A stretch of 64,000 nt of DNA from an uncultured Rothia sp. (GTDB taxonomy: Bacteria > Actinomycetota > Actinomycetes > Actinomycetales > Micrococcaceae): the NCBI RefSeq assembly GCF_916715725.1, contig NZ_CAKAPD010000007.1:51961-115960 (forward strand), in the 5' to 3' direction. Made by a program: the position numbers and the translations under genes. Of this stretch, positions 62,233 to 64,000 are shown one piece after another; positions within the stretch are counted from its first letter, which is position 1; every line of letters starts with the position of its first letter. The notes below the pieces were generated by a model. That model was not told the origin of the DNA. It saw only the letters and a program-made list of their open reading frames with translations, and made no database searches.

Positions 62233-62301
62233 CGCAGAGCCACACCAACACCCCACAAGGGAACCCCTAAGGCCCGCACGGTGCCACCCAAGGAGACAGC
62301 A

Positions 62302-63888
62302 ATGAAGCTCATCTACACTGCTTCCCAGGTACGCGAAGCAGAAAAGCCCTACATCGAAGCCGCCGACTACGACGGCTACCTCATGCAACGCGCCGCAGAC
62401 GCCGTCGCAGCCGAAGCACAGGACCTGCTCCGCGGCAAGGACAACGCCAAAATCCTGTTGCTCATCGGTCCGGGCAACAACGGCGCAGACACCATCTACG
62501 CCGGCGCCCGTCTTAGCGTCAAGGGCCACCGCGTTGACGCCGTCATCTTCGACCCCAGTGAAAAGAACCTCGAACTCATCGCCCGCGAAGGTGGCGAAGG
62601 CACCCGCGTGCTCGACCCTGCCAAAGCACAGGAACACCTGAAGAGCTACGACCTCGTACTTGACGGCATCCTCGGTACCGGCTCCAGCGGTGCCGTACGC
62701 GGTAGCGCCGGCGAATACCTGGGCGTACTCCGTGCAGCGCAGCTCGACGGTAAGCTCGGCGCAGTCCTTGCCGTAGACACCCCCTCCGGAGTCGACAACA
62801 ACCGCGGAACCGTGCACGAACCCTCCCTGCGCGCCGATCGCACCGTCACCTTCATCGGCCACAAGCTACCGGCAGGCACCTGCCACAGCGTCCACTCCGG
62901 AGACATCAAACTCTACGACCTGGGCGTTCCCGAAGCCCTCAACTCCCACAAGCCTGCCCTGCGCGTCCTCGAGCGCGAAGACTACCGCGAGCTTATCGAA
63001 GTACCCGACGAACACTCCCACAAGTACACCCGCGGCGTACTCGGCATGCTCACCGGAAGCCTCGAATACCCCGGCGCAGCCCTCATGAGCGTGCGTGCCG
63101 CTCTCAACACCGGCGTGGGTATGGTTCGCTTCAACGCCAACTCCCACGAGCTGCGCCAGCTCATGATCGCCCACAACCCCGAAACCGTCTACTTCAGCGG
63201 CGCACCCGCCCTGCAGAGGGTCACCGTCTGGGCAGGCGGCTCAGGATCCAGCCACGACTCGCTGGATAAGAACCGCTACCTGCTCCACTCGCCCGAACCC
63301 GCCATCCTCGACGCGGGCGCCTGCGACCTCGCCGCCGAATACCTTGCCACCGGTAAGCGCCTCGGCCCCCACAAGATCCTGACCCCGCACGCTGGCGAAC
63401 TCGAACGTTTCCTGCGCATCGTGCACGAGGTTGCCCCCAGCGAGTGGGAAGCTCACCTGGGAGATGCCATCGTGCCCAGCCGCCGCGACATCGAAGCTGA
63501 ACCCTTCCGCTGGGTGCGTGCCGCCTCCGAACTCTCCGGAGCAACCGTCATGCTCAAGGGCGGATACACGCTCATTGCAGCACCCAACGGCGCCACCTAC
63601 AGCGTCGCCGGCGGAACCCCCTGGCTCGCCACCGCAGGCAGCGGAGACACCCTCACCGGCATCTACGGAGCACTGCTCGCCCAGACCGTAGCAGCCTTCG
63701 ATGCTCGCGGAGAAGCGCTGGAAGGCTGCACCTTCGCCTCCATCGGTGCGCTCGCCGTCTACCTGCACGGCGAAGCCGCACGCGCCAGCGCCACCGGAAG
63801 CGTCAAGGACGCCCGGCCCGGCCCGGCACCCGCAACCCGCGTCGCGGAGATGCTCCCCGAAGTTATCGCCCGACTCATCGCAGAATAG
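62302..63888 (+). CDS. nnrDE: Bifunctional NAD(P)H-hydrate epimerase and ADP-dependent dehydratase
   Basis: The protein has 528 residues from the ATG at 62302 (AAGGAG upstream). The N-terminal half is the epimerase, with LLLIGPGNNGADTIYAGA and AVDTPSGVDNNRG. The C-terminal half is the dehydratase, with HKYTRGVLGMLTGS, LTPHAGELERFL and the ATP/ADP motif GSGDTLTGIYGALLA. It repairs damaged NAD(P)HX. Coupling with acpS is common in bacteria. The last 112 bases of the window after it have no supported gene. Confidence 0.94.
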   Translation: MKLIYTASQVREAEKPYIEAADYDGYLMQRAADAVAAEAQDLLRGKDNAKILLLIGPGNNGADTIYAGARLSVKGHRVDAVIFDPSEKNLELIAREGGEGTRVLDPAKAQEHLKSYDLVLDGILGTGSSGAVRGSAGEYLGVLRAAQLDGKLGAVLAVDTPSGVDNNRGTVHEPSLRADRTVTFIGHKLPAGTCHSVHSGDIKLYDLGVPEALNSHKPALRVLEREDYRELIEVPDEHSHKYTRGVLGMLTGSLEYPGAALMSVRAALNTGVGMVRFNANSHELRQLMIAHNPETVYFSGAPALQRVTVWAGGSGSSHDSLDKNRYLLHSPEPAILDAGACDLAAEYLATGKRLGPHKILTPHAGELERFLRIVHEVAPSEWEAHLGDAIVPSRRDIEAEPFRWVRAASELSGATVMLKGGYTLIAAPNGATYSVAGGTPWLATAGSGDTLTGIYGALLAQTVAAFDARGEALEGCTFASIGALAVYLHGEAARASATGSVKDARPGPAPATRVAEMLPEVIARLIAE

Positions 63889-64000
63889 GGGAGCGGGAAC
63901 AAAGCTAGCACACTGAAGCTCTGACACTCGTCTCAAGACGAAGAGAAAAGCCCCCAGACACCCTGGGTATGCAGAAGGGGCGTGAATCCATTTCCGATGG

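Overview
This window (about 58-60% GC by eye) comes from a Gram-positive actinobacterium of the Micrococcaceae, and Rothia, probably close to R. mucilaginosa, is the best guess. That assignment is an inference from recalled protein similarity, not a search. Supporting traits are the gene order rpoB-rpoC-...-rpsL-rpsG-fusA-tuf-(S10/spc/alpha operons), actinobacterial TTG and GTG starts on essential genes, LAXTG-type sorting, an L17 with an actinobacterial C-terminal extension, nitrate respiration genes, and likely leaderless transcripts.

Layout. 1-1.7 kb: 3' end of narI and the nitrate/nitrite transporter narK. 2.0-7.9 kb: glycine and serine catabolism (gcvP, gcvT, sdaA), with no gcvH nearby. 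7.9-15.8 kb: rpoB-rpoC. 16.1-18.3 kb: a predicted secreted neutral ceramidase lying between rpoC and rpsL. 18.6-23.5 kb: the str operon (rpsL, rpsG, fusA, tuf) behind a long folded leader. 24.0-27.4 kb: one large minus-strand polytopic membrane protein. 27.6-33.2 kb: S10 operon (rpsJ to rpsQ), ending in a perfect 40-bp palindromic terminator. 33.2-39.1 kb: an accessory insert separating rpsQ from rplN. It holds a sortase-anchored beta-propeller surface protein behind a DtxR/IdeR-like iron box, then a second propeller paralogue without a signal peptide, with structured non-coding DNA on either side. 38.9-43.2 kb: spc operon (rplN to rplO) from its own promoter, without rpsN. 43.4-46.3 kb: secY-adk, then map. 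46.4-47.6 kb: rlmN. 47.7-51.3 kb: infA-rpmJ-rpsM-rpsK-rpoA-rplQ. 51.4-53.8 kb: truA, rplM-rpsI. 53.9-64 kb: ppk2, glmM, mscL(-), a D,D-carboxypeptidase lipoprotein(-), coaA(-), glmS, acpS and bifunctional nnrDE, mostly cell-envelope and cofactor metabolism.

Most of the window is core information-processing genes. The unusual part is the roughly 6-kb insert that splits the S10/spc super-operon. It carries its own promoter, an iron-box-like operator and terminators, and the ribosomal genes downstream have acquired a separate promoter and leader. Other points worth a second look are the folded leaders before rpsL, rpsJ and rplM, leaderless-type starts for glmM, glmS and coaA, the L17 fusion, and a reversal of strand composition somewhere between about 52 and 57 kb.

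I see no rRNA or tRNA genes, CRISPR arrays, intact insertion sequences, integrases or prophage genes.
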